From Phycisphaeraceae bacterium D3-23 (GTDB taxonomy: Bacteria > Planctomycetota > Phycisphaerae > Phycisphaerales > Phycisphaeraceae), in assembly GCA_039555135.1 (NCBI GenBank), contig CP114179.1, positions 4,464,001-4,528,000 of the forward strand: a DNA stretch of 64,000 nt, read 5' to 3'. Made by a program: the position numbers and the translations under genes. The number at the start of each line of letters is the position of its first letter. The first letter of the stretch is position 1. Under the pieces are notes generated by a model. It saw only the letters and a list, made by a program, of their open reading frames with translations, was not told where the DNA came from and did no database searches. Below, one piece after another: positions 27,416 through 36,623 of the stretch.

Positions 27416-27432
27416 CAAGACCAGCGGTCTTG
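27416..27432 (+). terminator. Hairpin downstream of tRNA-Ala
   Basis: CAAGACC-AGC-GGTCTTG followed by TTGTTG, 160 bases after the tRNA. It could end the tRNA transcript or the antiparallel TolC gene transcript. The 252-base gap between tRNA and the TolC-like gene holds nothing else recognisable. Confidence 0.3.
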
Positions 27433-27505
27433 TTGTCGTAGACGTAAGTCGTTCACAGCGGCGTGGCCGAGTGGACCACGGTGATCGCGGAGCGATTGTT
27501 GTTGG

Positions 27506-28939
27506 TCAAGGGGCTGAGCGTGGCGGGGCGGTCGCCTCCAATGACGCGCTCGTGATGCGTTCGATTTCGAGGACGGCGGTGTGATAGGCATGGACCGCAT
27601 CGAGTCGGCGGTTTCTGATTTCGATGACAGTCCGCTCGGCTTCGATCACCATGAGGTAATCGGTAAGCCCGGAGGCATAGGACTCGAGCGCGGCGTCATG
27701 GGCACGCTGCGCAGCCGGGAGTGCGTCTTTCTCGAGTGCCGTGAGCGCGAAGTCGGCCGACTGCAACCGGGTGTAGGCACGGGTCAGCGACCTTCCAGCC
27801 TCGGCCAACGCTTGCTCGCGTTGCGCCTCGGCCTGCGACACGCGCAGCCGGGCGGCAAGGATTGCGTCCCGGTTGTCGTCGAAGATATTGAGCGGGATGC
27901 TGACCTCGGCGACGCCGGCGGCCTCGTCCGCCTCGGGAAAGTAGCGCAGGCCGATACCGGCGGTGGGGTCGGGCGTTGCGTTGGCACGTGCGAGTTGGAG
28001 CGCGGCTCGGCGTTGAGCGGTTTCGTCATCCCACCGCGCGACGGCGGGGCTTTGTGACAAGTGGCTTCGTAGCGCTTCCAGCTCGGGAATGTCGACACGG
28101 GATTCGAGGTCGCCCACGGCATGGTCAAACGCGGCGTCGGCTGCGCCCCAAGTCGCGGCAAGGTCGGCCCGCTCCGCCGCAAGCTGTTGGCTTGCCTGCT
28201 CAAGCGCGATCAGGCGGAGCGCGACGCGGGCGGTGGCCTGGTCACGTTCAAGGCCCGGGGCCGTGCCGCTGTCGGCGCGGTCGCTGGCGACGTCGTACCC
28301 GGCTTGTGCGAGGGTGAGCTGTTCTTGTGCGAGCGCGACGCGCTGCTGGGCCGTGACCACCGCGACGTAGTGTGTCCCCGCCGACGCGGCGATGTCGATG
28401 CGCTGCTGCTCGTAGTCCCAGGCCCGCAGCCGCTGGGTCGCCTCGCCCAACGCCTGGCGGCGGGCGCGTTTGTCCATCAACTCGATCACTTGGCTGATAC
28501 GCAGCGTGTGGCGTTCGAGCGTGTCGCCACGCTCGGGGCCGGAGAAGTTTTCGGATGCGAAACTCACGCGGGGGTTGGGGGCCCGGCCCATCTGCCGGGC
28601 GTCCGCTTCGGCGGCGGCGTTTGCCCAGCCTGCGGCGGCGAGCGCGGGGCTGTGGCGCAACGACAAAGCAACCGCTTCGCGCAGCGTGAGCTCGCCCGTC
28701 GGGTTGGGCGCTGCTGAGGAGGGCGCGTCGCCATCAACCGTATCGCCATCGAGGGCGGACACCGGCGGACGCGCGGCCACCGCCTCGTCGTGATACGGCC
28801 GCGTTTCGACCCACAAGTCGTCGTACGGCCGGTGCTGGACACAGCCGGCCAGCGTCAGGAGGCCGAGCACCAGCACCGGCCGCGCCCAGGGGCGGCGGGC
28901 CGGCTGCCGGGTCCGGGGTTTGCGAGGAGTGCGCGGCAT
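27506..28939 (-). CDS. TolC-like outer membrane efflux factor
   Basis: Outer-membrane channel component of a tripartite exporter. The 477-residue product has a basic N-terminus, a lipobox LAGC near residue 32 and the two long helical repeats of outer membrane efflux proteins. LREAVALSLRHSPAL near residue 90 and ESYASGLTDYLMVIEAERT near 430 match the family's conserved helices. The start codon shares one base with the stop of the upstream lipoprotein gene. It is the last gene of the exporter operon. Confidence 0.9.
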   Translation of the reverse strand: MPRTPRKPRTRQPARRPWARPVLVLGLLTLAGCVQHRPYDDLWVETRPYHDEAVAARPPVSALDGDTVDGDAPSSAAPNPTGELTLREAVALSLRHSPALAAAGWANAAAEADARQMGRAPNPRVSFASENFSGPERGDTLERHTLRISQVIELMDKRARRQALGEATQRLRAWDYEQQRIDIAASAGTHYVAVVTAQQRVALAQEQLTLAQAGYDVASDRADSGTAPGLERDQATARVALRLIALEQASQQLAAERADLAATWGAADAAFDHAVGDLESRVDIPELEALRSHLSQSPAVARWDDETAQRRAALQLARANATPDPTAGIGLRYFPEADEAAGVAEVSIPLNIFDDNRDAILAARLRVSQAEAQREQALAEAGRSLTRAYTRLQSADFALTALEKDALPAAQRAHDAALESYASGLTDYLMVIEAERTVIEIRNRRLDAVHAYHTAVLEIERITSASLEATAPPRSAP

Positions 28940-29499
28940 CAATGCGTATCCGGTGCGATGTAGATGCCGGTCGCGTTGATCGTCAACACCTGCGGGTCGG
29001 GCCGAGCGCCGACGACGCCGCGCACGGTCAGCACGGCCATCGGCTGGAACATGTCGGAGAGGTCTGCGGCAAGCACTCGGCCCTCGGCGTCGACAACCTG
29101 CAGCGTCGCGAGGTTCGCCGTGATGTCTTCCGGTGGTGTGCAGCAGTAGTCCCAAGGCGTCTGGCAGTGGTCGTCTTCTCCGGTGCACGGGTTGTCGAGC
29201 CCGGCGTCGATGATCGCGGCGGACGCGCGGCCTGCGACCAGCGGGTCCATCCGTCCACCGACGACGACGTGGACGACGACCTCGTCGCCCTCGCTCGCGT
29301 TCTCTTTGAGCGACGCGATCGTCTGCGCGCCTTCGGGGGCGCTCGCGAGGAACAACCCGTCGGGCAACGAGGCGGTATCGCCTGTGTCCGAGCCGGGGCC
29401 TGTCTTGCCAGCGTCGGTTTTACCACAGCCCGCCGCGAGAACGAGGGACAGCGTCAAGAGCACGGAGAAGAGGAACGGTTTGTGGACGAATCGTCGCAT
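28939..29499 (-). CDS. Exported lipoprotein of the exporter operon
   Basis: A 186-residue lipoprotein: signal with lipobox LAAGC near residue 25, Gly/Asp-rich linker and a beta-rich domain with six cysteines in the segment NPCTGEDDHCQTPWDYCC. The start at 29499 is supported by AAAGGAAAC in front of ATG. Domain function unknown; the cysteine-rich segment could coordinate metal. It is between the second permease and the TolC-like gene. A similar small protein accompanies exporters of this kind in planctomycetes as I recall, though I cannot check it. Confidence 0.75.
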   Translation of the reverse strand: MRRFVHKPFLFSVLLTLSLVLAAGCGKTDAGKTGPGSDTGDTASLPDGLFLASAPEGAQTIASLKENASEGDEVVVHVVVGGRMDPLVAGRASAAIIDAGLDNPCTGEDDHCQTPWDYCCTPPEDITANLATLQVVDAEGRVLAADLSDMFQPMAVLTVRGVVGARPDPQVLTINATGIYIAPDTH

Positions 29500-29546
29500 G
29501 AGGTTTCCTTTCAAGGAAGTGGAGGAAGGTCGAAGATCGATACAGG

Positions 29547-30713
29547 TTACGCCGCCTTGAGCGACTCGGCGATGGGCATGCGCAGGCAGCGTATCGTCGG
29601 CGGGATCGACCCGAACAAGCCGAGCAGGAGGCCCGCGGAGATGCCGAAGCCGACGGTGGGCCCGTCGAGCAGCAGGCCGAACGCGCCCATCGAGAATTTG
29701 ATCGAGACGCCGTCGAGCAGCAGCAGCGCCAGCAGCGCGCCCAGCACCGCCCCGGCTGCTGCTGCAAGCATGGACTCCTGTACAAAACTCAGCATCACCG
29801 CGCGGCGCGGATAGCCCAGGGATTGCAGCGTCCCGACTTCACGGATGCGCGAGGCAAAAGCGGCGTACATCGTGTTGAGCCCGCCGAGCAATCCGCCGAC
29901 ACCGATCAGGATTGCGGTGACCCAGATCATCATCTTGACCGGCTTGTAGAACGCGCTGAGCTGGCGGTAGTACTCGGCTTCGGTGATCGCGGCGAGCTCC
30001 AGATCGACCCGGCTCTTCACAAACACGTCGACATCCGCGAACTCGCCTTGGTCAAGTGTAAGCACGACGCACGACACGCCGTCGCGCTTGGTCAGGATCT
30101 GTAGGTTGGTCAGAGGGGCCCAGACCTCGGCGTTCATGACGGTGTTGGGCGCGGCGAATCGGCCAACGATCGTGAACGGGCGGTCGTCGAGGTAAAGCAC
30201 CTGCCCGACGGCGAGGCGTTCGCTGGGGACGCCCAGCCGAGTGGATGCGAGCTCACCGACGATCACCTCGTCGGCGCCGGTATTGAACGATCGGCCCTCG
30301 ATCATGCGGACCTGCGGGTGGACCTGGAACGCTGCGGGCACCACGCCGCGAAACACGGCCTGGCCCGCGGGCTCGGCGTCGGGCTCGAGCGCAACGCCCA
30401 GCGCGGCGTGGACCTCGGGTGAGACAAAGGCCTGGCCCGCCTCCGACTTGATGCCGAAGATACTCGCCTGCGCCTGGCCTGCGACCGAAGCGCTGACCTC
30501 GCTGCGCTCGATCGACTCCTCGCTGCCCGCGCCCATCAGGATGATGTTTTTCTCGGAGCCCGAGTCGGCCAATGACCTGTCCATACCCCGCACAAACGCA
30601 AACGCGGCGATGGCGAGCACAACAACGAGTGTGCTGCCCAGCACGCTGATCGCGAGCCGGAGTGGCGACCGGCCGAGATTCCGTGCGGCGTATTCAAACG
30701 GGAGTAAACGCAT
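29547..30713 (-). CDS. ABC transporter permease, FtsX/MacB type (second)
   Basis: A 388-residue permease: one N-terminal helix (about 25-48), a large extracytoplasmic domain (about 50-255) and three C-terminal helices with the FtsX core (SRIREVGTLQSLGY near residue 285). The ATG with AAGGAAGG ahead of it was chosen over the TTG three codons upstream. It partners the first permease, so the exporter is probably a heterodimer. Extracytoplasmic domains of this type bind the adaptor protein in MacB-like systems. Confidence 0.88.
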   Translation of the reverse strand: MRLLPFEYAARNLGRSPLRLAISVLGSTLVVVLAIAAFAFVRGMDRSLADSGSEKNIILMGAGSEESIERSEVSASVAGQAQASIFGIKSEAGQAFVSPEVHAALGVALEPDAEPAGQAVFRGVVPAAFQVHPQVRMIEGRSFNTGADEVIVGELASTRLGVPSERLAVGQVLYLDDRPFTIVGRFAAPNTVMNAEVWAPLTNLQILTKRDGVSCVVLTLDQGEFADVDVFVKSRVDLELAAITEAEYYRQLSAFYKPVKMMIWVTAILIGVGGLLGGLNTMYAAFASRIREVGTLQSLGYPRRAVMLSFVQESMLAAAAGAVLGALLALLLLDGVSIKFSMGAFGLLLDGPTVGFGISAGLLLGLFGSIPPTIRCLRMPIAESLKAA

Positions 30714-30728
30714 CGTGATCAACCTTCC

Positions 30729-31880
30729 TTAGACCGCACGGAAACAAGTCGCGATCGGGCGACGCCCCGCCTGGATCGCGGGGACCATCCCCGCCAGGAC
30801 GCCCAGCGTCACAGCAATCAAAAGCCCCATGCCCAGCAGCTTCGCGTCCGCATGGATCGGGAAGCTCAGCCCGTCGACCGAGAAGCTCACACGTGTCAGG
30901 CGGATGGTGATAAGCGCACCCGCCGCGCCGACCATGCCGCCGAGCACGCCGAGCACGACCGCTTCGGTCACGATCAGCCGACCGATCAATGAGCCGGAGT
31001 AGCCCAGCGTCTGGAGGATCGCGTGCTCCTTGATGCGGTCCTGCACGGAGAGGATGATCGCGTTGCCCACCAGCGCGAGGACCGCGATCAGGCAGCCCCA
31101 GCCGAGGTAGCGCGTGAAGCCGATCAGCTCGATCATGTCGCCGGCCACCTGCGCGACGAAGGCCTTCTCCGAGCGGGTCGTCGTCGGCTGCTCGGCCGCG
31201 CCGAAGAGCGCATCGATGTCGGCAGAGACACGCTCGATGTTGGCGGGGTCGTCAACCTTGACGTTGAACTGCGTGACCGTACCCAGCTTCTTGTCGGTCT
31301 GCTGCTGGAGGTAGTCGAGGTGGACGTAGGCGACGTTCTGGTCCTGGGGCTGGTCGGAGGCGATGATGCCGGCGACGTAGGCGGTGATGCCGGCGGCGTC
31401 GAACTGGTCGCCGACCTTGAGCCCGCGTCGCGCAGCGAGCGTCTCGCCCAGCAGCGCCGCGTCTGAGCGGCGCTGCCAGCCCGCGAGGTCGCCGTCGATG
31501 ATGTCGGCGTCGCGACCGATCGTGCCGGCGAAGCGGTCGCTGGGCACGCCGCGGAACGTGACGACGTCCAGCGACGCGCGGCAGTTGTTCACGACTACAC
31601 GCACCGGCACCGCCGACGTCACGCCCTCGATCCGCTCGATCTGCGGCAGGTAATACTCGGGCAGCCGGCTGGTGAACGGGCAAAAGCGGTCCTCGCGGTA
31701 GACGACCAGCGTTGTGTCGGCCGCGCTGGCCTGGGTGGCCTCGGCGACACCCCGCTGCATCGCCTGGATCGCCACGAAGAGGTACATCGCCGTCGCGACC
31801 CCCGCGATGGTGAGCAGCGTACGGATGCGGTGGCGCAGCACCTGTTTCAAAACAAAAGGCCAATACTTCAAGCCGATCAT
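30729..31880 (-). CDS. ABC transporter permease, FtsX/MacB type (first)
   Basis: A 383-residue permease with the same plan as the downstream one: helix near 20-40, extracytoplasmic domain, then three helices with RIKEHAILQTLGYSGS near residue 285. The start overlaps the ATPase stop by four bases. Its two cysteines (CPFTS, NNCRAS) lie in the extracytoplasmic domain. Together with the ATPase it forms the inner-membrane engine. Neither permease carries a fused ATPase, unlike MacB itself. Confidence 0.88.
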   Translation of the reverse strand: MIGLKYWPFVLKQVLRHRIRTLLTIAGVATAMYLFVAIQAMQRGVAEATQASAADTTLVVYREDRFCPFTSRLPEYYLPQIERIEGVTSAVPVRVVVNNCRASLDVVTFRGVPSDRFAGTIGRDADIIDGDLAGWQRRSDAALLGETLAARRGLKVGDQFDAAGITAYVAGIIASDQPQDQNVAYVHLDYLQQQTDKKLGTVTQFNVKVDDPANIERVSADIDALFGAAEQPTTTRSEKAFVAQVAGDMIELIGFTRYLGWGCLIAVLALVGNAIILSVQDRIKEHAILQTLGYSGSLIGRLIVTEAVVLGVLGGMVGAAGALITIRLTRVSFSVDGLSFPIHADAKLLGMGLLIAVTLGVLAGMVPAIQAGRRPIATCFRAV

Positions 31881-32605
31881 GCGTGGGCTCCTTGTGTCGT
31901 CGCGGTCTCGCCAGAGAACGCGGTCTTGACCGAGTCGTCGGCGAGACGGCCCTTGTCCAGATGTAGCGTGCGGCCGGCGTACTCGGCGGTCTGGGCATCG
32001 TGTGTGACCATGATGAGCGTCTTGCCAAGCTCCTCGTTGAGGCGCGTCAGCAGCTCCATCACCGCCAGCGCGGAGGGTTTGTCCAGGTCGCCGGTCGGTT
32101 CGTCCGCGACGAGGATGGCCGGGTCGGTGACGATCGCGCGGGCGATGGCGACGCGCTGCTCCTGGCCGCCCGAGAGCTGGCGGGGGTAATGGTCGTGTCG
32201 GTCGGCAAGCCCCACGAGCGAGAGCGCGGTCGCGACACGCTCGTGTCGTTGCTTGCGTGAGATCGAGTGCAGCAGCATCGGCAGCTCGACGTTCTCATAC
32301 GCGGTGAGCACGGGCACGAGGTTATAGAGCTGGAAGACGTAGCCGACGTTGTCGCTGCGCCACGCCGCGAGCTTGCTGCGCGAGAGTTTGGCGATGTCCT
32401 GACCGCCGATGGTGAGCGAGCCGGTGGTGGGGTGGTCGATCCCGGCGATGAGGTTGAGCAGCGTTGTCTTACCGCTGCCGCTGGGGCCCATGAGCGCGAG
32501 GAAGCTGCCCTGCTCGACATCGAGGTCGAGACCATCAAGCGGCTTGATCGTGCTGTCGCCCTTACGGTAGGTCTTGGTGAGTTGTCGGCATTCGATGAGT
32601 GCCAT
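31877..32605 (-). CDS. ABC transporter ATPase, LolD/MacB type
   Basis: A 242-residue ATPase: Walker A GPSGSGKTT near residue 40, signature LSGGQEQR, Walker B ILVADEPTGDLD, and the H-loop in VTHDAQTAEYAGR. These features place it in the LolD/MacB group, which pairs with FtsX-type permeases. It couples by four-base overlap to the first permease. Substrate not deducible; the group transports lipoproteins, peptides, macrolides or heme-like compounds. Confidence 0.95.
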   Translation of the reverse strand: MALIECRQLTKTYRKGDSTIKPLDGLDLDVEQGSFLALMGPSGSGKTTLLNLIAGIDHPTTGSLTIGGQDIAKLSRSKLAAWRSDNVGYVFQLYNLVPVLTAYENVELPMLLHSISRKQRHERVATALSLVGLADRHDHYPRQLSGGQEQRVAIARAIVTDPAILVADEPTGDLDKPSALAVMELLTRLNEELGKTLIMVTHDAQTAEYAGRTLHLDKGRLADDSVKTAFSGETATTQGAHA

Positions 32606-32674
32606 GAGGTTGTCTCGGCTGGAGGTTGTTGTTTTGGGTTTGTTTCAAGCGTGATTCGGCCAACCACCTGGCGG

Positions 32675-34285
32675 TCAGGTGGCGCCGCGGATGCGTACGC
32701 GTTGGCCTTCATGCAAGGCCGGGTCGGGGTTGTCGACAACCGCGTCGCCGGGGTTAAGGCCCGTCCGGATTTCGATCGTGCCGTCGCCGCGCTGGGTGCC
32801 GAGGGTGACGGGCTTTTTGACCAGCCGGCTATCAGTCGGCGAGACCCACCACACAAACGATGCGCCGTCCAGCTCGACAATCGCGGTATCGCGCAGCGCG
32901 ACCGGGCCGCCGCTGCCGACGTCCGAGTTGCCGCCTGCGGTGCTCGGTGTCGATGCTCCGCCGCCGCCGGCCCGGCCCAGGAACTTCACACGCGCCAGCA
33001 TATCGGGCGTCAGCAGCGGCGAGGGGTCGGTGATCGCCACCTTGAACTGCACCGTGTTTTTGCCGATGTCTGCCTGATGCACCAGCCGGGTGACGACGCC
33101 GCGGAACTCGACGTCCGGCAACACGTCGACGACGATCACCGCTTCCTGCCCGACACCGACGGACGCGGCATCGGCGAGCGGGACGTCGACCCGTACCTGT
33201 AGAGAACCGGGGTCGTACAGGTGGATCGCGTGGGCGGTATGCATGCCGTCGGCGTTCAGCCGGAGCTTATCACCGGGCGCGACCAGGCGGTTCATCACCA
33301 CGCCGTCCACCGGGCTGCGCAGTGTCATCCGCTCAAGACGCAGCTGGGCCTCGGCCAAACGCACCTGCGCCAAAACGACCTGGGCTGCCGCCTCGTCGCG
33401 CACCCGGCGCAGTGATGTTTTCAACTCCAGGTCCCGCAAAGCGGCGGTGCGCTCCGCCTGCGCCCGCTCGACGCCCGCCTCCAACCCGGGCCGGAACTGG
33501 CGTGTCGCATCGACTACGGCCTGCTGGCTCTGCACCTGATACATCGCCGCTTCGACCTGCTGGGCCGACGCCGAGCGCTCGCCCAATCCCGCGAGCCGGT
33601 CATACGCGGCTGTGAGTTCTGCGAGTTTTGCCTCCTCCTGCGCTACCCGCGCATCGAGACGCACAAGGTCCGCCTCCGCCTGCGCCAGCATTGCCGAAGT
33701 GACATCCGCGATGCGCTGTAACGCAACTGGCTCGTCGTAGTCCGCCTCCGCTGCGGTGAGCACCGCCTGCTGCCGGGTCAGCGCCGCCTGCGCCTGCGCC
33801 AAAGCCAGTTCGGCATCGTCCCGCACCAGTTCGACAAGCGTCTGGCCGGCCGACACCATCTCGCCTTCCAGCACGAGCATCCGTGACACGACGCCATCGG
33901 CCAGCGCGGTCACATACGCCGGATACGGATCAGGCTCGACCCAGCCCGGCGCTTGCGCGACCACGGATGTTGAACTCACGGCGACATGACCCGCCCCGTC
34001 GGTTTCGTCTCCTGCGTCGTTGACGTTGCCGGCACTCGACCGTGATGTCAGCGCTGTCGCGCGGACTACGTCCACCGGCGTCGCGGGCAGCAGAACGTCC
34101 CGCGCCGCGTAGGCGATAAGCGCTAACGTCGCTAGCAGGATTGTGAGCGGCAGCACCACCCGCGTCGCCCAGCGCCGGTGTGGTGCCGGGACTTGGCGTG
34201 CGGCGTCTGGCCTTGCAAACGACGGGGCTTGTTGGTCCTTAGCCGAATCGTCGGCCGGGGTCCGTGATAACGTGCGGAGGTCCAT
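32675..34285 (-). CDS. Periplasmic adaptor (HlyD/MacA-like)
   Basis: A 536-residue membrane-fusion protein: N-terminal hydrophobic anchor at about residues 50-70, lipoyl-like halves, a long coiled-coil hairpin (about residues 155-290) and a beta-barrel domain. LRSPVDGVVMNRLVAPGDKL follows the hairpin in the usual lipoyl position. GGAGGGG six bases ahead of ATG supports the start at 34285. It would link the permeases to the TolC-like channel. An unusually long N-terminal cytoplasmic part is present. Confidence 0.9.
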   Translation of the reverse strand: MDLRTLSRTPADDSAKDQQAPSFARPDAARQVPAPHRRWATRVVLPLTILLATLALIAYAARDVLLPATPVDVVRATALTSRSSAGNVNDAGDETDGAGHVAVSSTSVVAQAPGWVEPDPYPAYVTALADGVVSRMLVLEGEMVSAGQTLVELVRDDAELALAQAQAALTRQQAVLTAAEADYDEPVALQRIADVTSAMLAQAEADLVRLDARVAQEEAKLAELTAAYDRLAGLGERSASAQQVEAAMYQVQSQQAVVDATRQFRPGLEAGVERAQAERTAALRDLELKTSLRRVRDEAAAQVVLAQVRLAEAQLRLERMTLRSPVDGVVMNRLVAPGDKLRLNADGMHTAHAIHLYDPGSLQVRVDVPLADAASVGVGQEAVIVVDVLPDVEFRGVVTRLVHQADIGKNTVQFKVAITDPSPLLTPDMLARVKFLGRAGGGGASTPSTAGGNSDVGSGGPVALRDTAIVELDGASFVWWVSPTDSRLVKKPVTLGTQRGDGTIEIRTGLNPGDAVVDNPDPALHEGQRVRIRGAT

Positions 34286-34420
34286 ATTGAACCCCTCCGA
34301 TCTGATTGCTGGAATGAGCGGAATCACGGCTAGCCCGATGCACGCAGCGGGCCAACCCTAGACATGACCCTGCGCAGACAAACACCACGCGAAGCGCGCA
34401 GCATCACTACGGGGCCGGGC

Positions 34421-34837
34421 TCAAACGATCGGGGGCTGGATATCGACACACACCGCCGCGCTTTTGGGGCAGGCGATGTGCGGGGTCCAACTCGGGGTGG
34501 GCGACGGGTCCCAGAACAGGCCCAGCGCGGGGAGGGGTGAGATCATCGAGACGGCTGGGAGTACCTTGCCACAGCACGGGCAATCGCACGGCGGGCCATC
34601 GCATGGCGCGGGGGACTCGGGCTGGTCGCTGTCACCGCAGCAGGCCGAGCCCGCGTCGAGGGCCTGCCCCGGGCAGCAGCCACAGAGGTCTACCTCGCAC
34701 ATGTCTGCGGCCGAATCCGCCTGGCTCGCAGCCGCAGCACTTCCGGTATGCATCAGCGGCAATACCGCCACCGCAGCGATGAGGAACACTGCGGCGAGCC
34801 GGCTTAGTATCGGATTGACATCAAACCCTGCCATCAT
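34421..34837 (-). CDS. Cysteine-rich exported protein
   Basis: About 138 residues. A hydrophobic signal (LAAVFLIAAVAVLPLM) precedes a mature region with clustered cysteines (CEVDLCGCC, SACCGD, CDGPPCDCPCC) and later single cysteines. This is a likely metal- or thiol-binding protein outside the cytoplasm. The start is uncertain; the two ATG codons at 34834-34837 just before the signal were chosen. It is read in the same direction as the exporter operon, 135 bases upstream of the adaptor, so it may sense or supply the exported compound. No named family. Confidence 0.6.
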   Translation of the reverse strand: MMAGFDVNPILSRLAAVFLIAAVAVLPLMHTGSAAAASQADSAADMCEVDLCGCCPGQALDAGSACCGDSDQPESPAPCDGPPCDCPCCGKVLPAVSMISPLPALGLFWDPSPTPSWTPHIACPKSAAVCVDIQPPIV

Positions 34838-35007
34838 TTCAGCGTACGCCTCATCGGCCGCGATGTCAAGGTATTGGCATCGGGTATCTATCATTCTGCA
34901 TCCGGGCACCGTCTCATGGCTCACAGTGCGGACAAACAGCACATCCCACAGGCGGGGGCAGCAGGCAGTCGCAGGTTCACCGCATGTCAGCTACACTCTT
35001 CGCTCTG

Positions 35008-35034
35008 GACCCGTGGCTGACCGGCCACGGGTTC
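35008..35034 (+). terminator. Terminator-like hairpin in the gap between divergent genes
   Basis: GACCCGTGGC and GCCACGGGTT pair around a six-base loop, then CTTTGATT. It sits in the 297-base region between the cysteine-rich gene (minus) and the kinase-family gene (plus), about 100 bases before the latter start. It could be an attenuator or the end of an unannotated small RNA. Nothing else was seen in the gap. Confidence 0.35.
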
Positions 35035-35134
35035 TTTGATTCCCCAGCCGGCCCGCCCTTGGCAGGGGTGCCTCCGACCCGCCGCCCGACCCCGGTACAC
35101 GCACGCCTTTTGACGCCCACGCCGGACCCCCGTG

Positions 35135-36088
35135 ATGAACATCAACTACAACCGCGGCATGTCCGAGCGCGGCGAGTTCGTCACACCCGAGCTCGCGACA
35201 CGGCTGATTCAGAAGCACCTCGACGCCGACACAACCGTCACCGCCGTCCGCAAGCTCTACGGTGGGAGCAACAATCGTGTGCTCGAGCTGGTCCTCGACC
35301 GCGACCGGGGCTCGATCGTCGCGAAAGTCAACGACCGTGCCGTGGCGCATCAGCTCGAATCGGAGCGCGACGCGCTGGCACACTTCCGTGAACACACGTC
35401 GCTCCCCGTCCCCGAGCCACTAGGCGTCATCCTCGACGACCCCGGGTTCGCAGGCGTCATGCTATTGATGGAAAAGGTCCCGGGCACGACGCTCGAACGC
35501 GCGAAGATCAACGCCGGCGGGATGCAGCGCTTCGAGTACCAGCTCGGCCACCACATCGCCGACCTGCACCGCCACAAATCCGACCACTTCGGCCCCGCCG
35601 CGGGCGACGCCGCGACACCGCGCTACGACAACTGGATCGACCTCTACGGCCCGATCGTCGAGCGTGAAGCCAGCGGCGCACGCTCCATGCTCGAATCGTC
35701 CTGCCGCGATGTCGTCGACCATGTCGCCAAGCACCTGTCGCACTGGCTCGACCACCGCCCCTCGCCGACACTCATCCACGGCGACCTGTGGGCCAACAAC
35801 ATCCTGGTCGATGATGGCAACCCCGGCCGACCCCGGATCAACGCCTACATCGACGGCCACGCGAGCTTCGCCGACCGCGAGTACGAGCTGTCGTACCTCC
35901 GCCTGTTCAAGACGGCCGGGCCCTACTTCTTTGGCATCTACAGCCAACACCACCGCGAGCGCGACGGGTTCGAGCGCCGCTGCCGGGTGTACTGGCTGAC
36001 GACGATGCTCCAGCACTGCCGTGTCTTCGGCGGGAAGTACATCCCCACGTGCGAGCGCATCGCGCACGAGCTTCGGCGCATGCGGTAG
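35135..36088 (+). CDS. Fructosamine kinase-family / aminoglycoside phosphotransferase-like protein
   Basis: A 317-residue small-molecule kinase fold. The catalytic loop LIHGDLWANNIL near residue 225 and the DFG-like IDGHASFADREYEL motif fit the fructosamine-3-kinase/APH group, and ALTHFREHTSLPVPEPLG-like N-lobe features agree. Members phosphorylate fructosamines, choline or other small alcohols. The IDG in place of the usual DPA is a small deviation. Start between two adjacent candidates (35132 GTG, 35135 ATG). Substrate unknown. Confidence 0.82.
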   Translation: MNINYNRGMSERGEFVTPELATRLIQKHLDADTTVTAVRKLYGGSNNRVLELVLDRDRGSIVAKVNDRAVAHQLESERDALAHFREHTSLPVPEPLGVILDDPGFAGVMLLMEKVPGTTLERAKINAGGMQRFEYQLGHHIADLHRHKSDHFGPAAGDAATPRYDNWIDLYGPIVEREASGARSMLESSCRDVVDHVAKHLSHWLDHRPSPTLIHGDLWANNILVDDGNPGRPRINAYIDGHASFADREYELSYLRLFKTAGPYFFGIYSQHHRERDGFERRCRVYWLTTMLQHCRVFGGKYIPTCERIAHELRRMR

Positions 36089-36325
36089 CTATGCCGGGTC
36101 TGTGATTAGGCGGGAGTACTGCCAGAAGTAATGCGACCCTTTATCTGCCTTAATTTCATTCAGCCGTTTCACTTCTGCTTCGGCTTCTGCTTGGGCGAAG
36201 TGGACTTGCTTGACTGCGACAAGAGATTCCAAACTCGGGTTGTCTGGGTCGCGGAGTGCTAAGTCTGCAAGATATGTATCGATCCGTAGCACTGCATAGA
36301 CCGGGCGATAAGGTTTGCGAGTCAA
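36089..36325 (-). CDS. Small hypothetical protein
   Basis: A 78-residue product, acidic and helical with an EAEAEAEVKRLNEIKA segment. Its stop abuts the stop of the convergent kinase gene. The stretch is visibly more AT-rich than its neighbours, hinting at later acquisition. No family recognised, and it might not be a real gene. Confidence 0.45.
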   Translation of the reverse strand: MTRKPYRPVYAVLRIDTYLADLALRDPDNPSLESLVAVKQVHFAQAEAEAEVKRLNEIKADKGSHYFWQYSRLITDPA

Positions 36326-36352
36326 GTCTGATTTCCTTTGCGAATATGACGA

Positions 36353-36589
36353 TCACGCCGGGTCGTGCCCGCTCCCGCCCCAGGGGTGGCAGCGGGCGAT
36401 GCGTTTGAGGCCGCGCCAGCCGCCGCGCCACGGGCCGTACTTCGCCACGGCGTCGAGCATGTACTGGCTGCACGTGGGCTGGTACCGGCAGTGCCCGCCC
36501 ATCACCCAGCCCAGCGTCACCCGATACAGCCAGACCCCCGCAACGAGCAGGGCGGAGGCGAGCGCGTTGGCCCAGCGTGCTACGATCAT
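36353..36589 (-). CDS. yidD: Membrane protein insertion efficiency factor YidD
   Basis: A 78-residue protein that helps insertion of inner membrane proteins by YidC. The family signature is complete: CRYQPTCSQYMLDAV in the middle and RCHPWGGSGHDP at the C-terminus. The ATG at 36589 gives the normal length. It is usually found beside rnpA and yidC, but here it is alone. Confidence 0.95.
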   Translation of the reverse strand: MIVARWANALASALLVAGVWLYRVTLGWVMGGHCRYQPTCSQYMLDAVAKYGPWRGGWRGLKRIARCHPWGGSGHDPA

Positions 36590-36623
36590 GCGGGAATCAT
36601 ACCCTTGCCGATGAGAACTCAAC

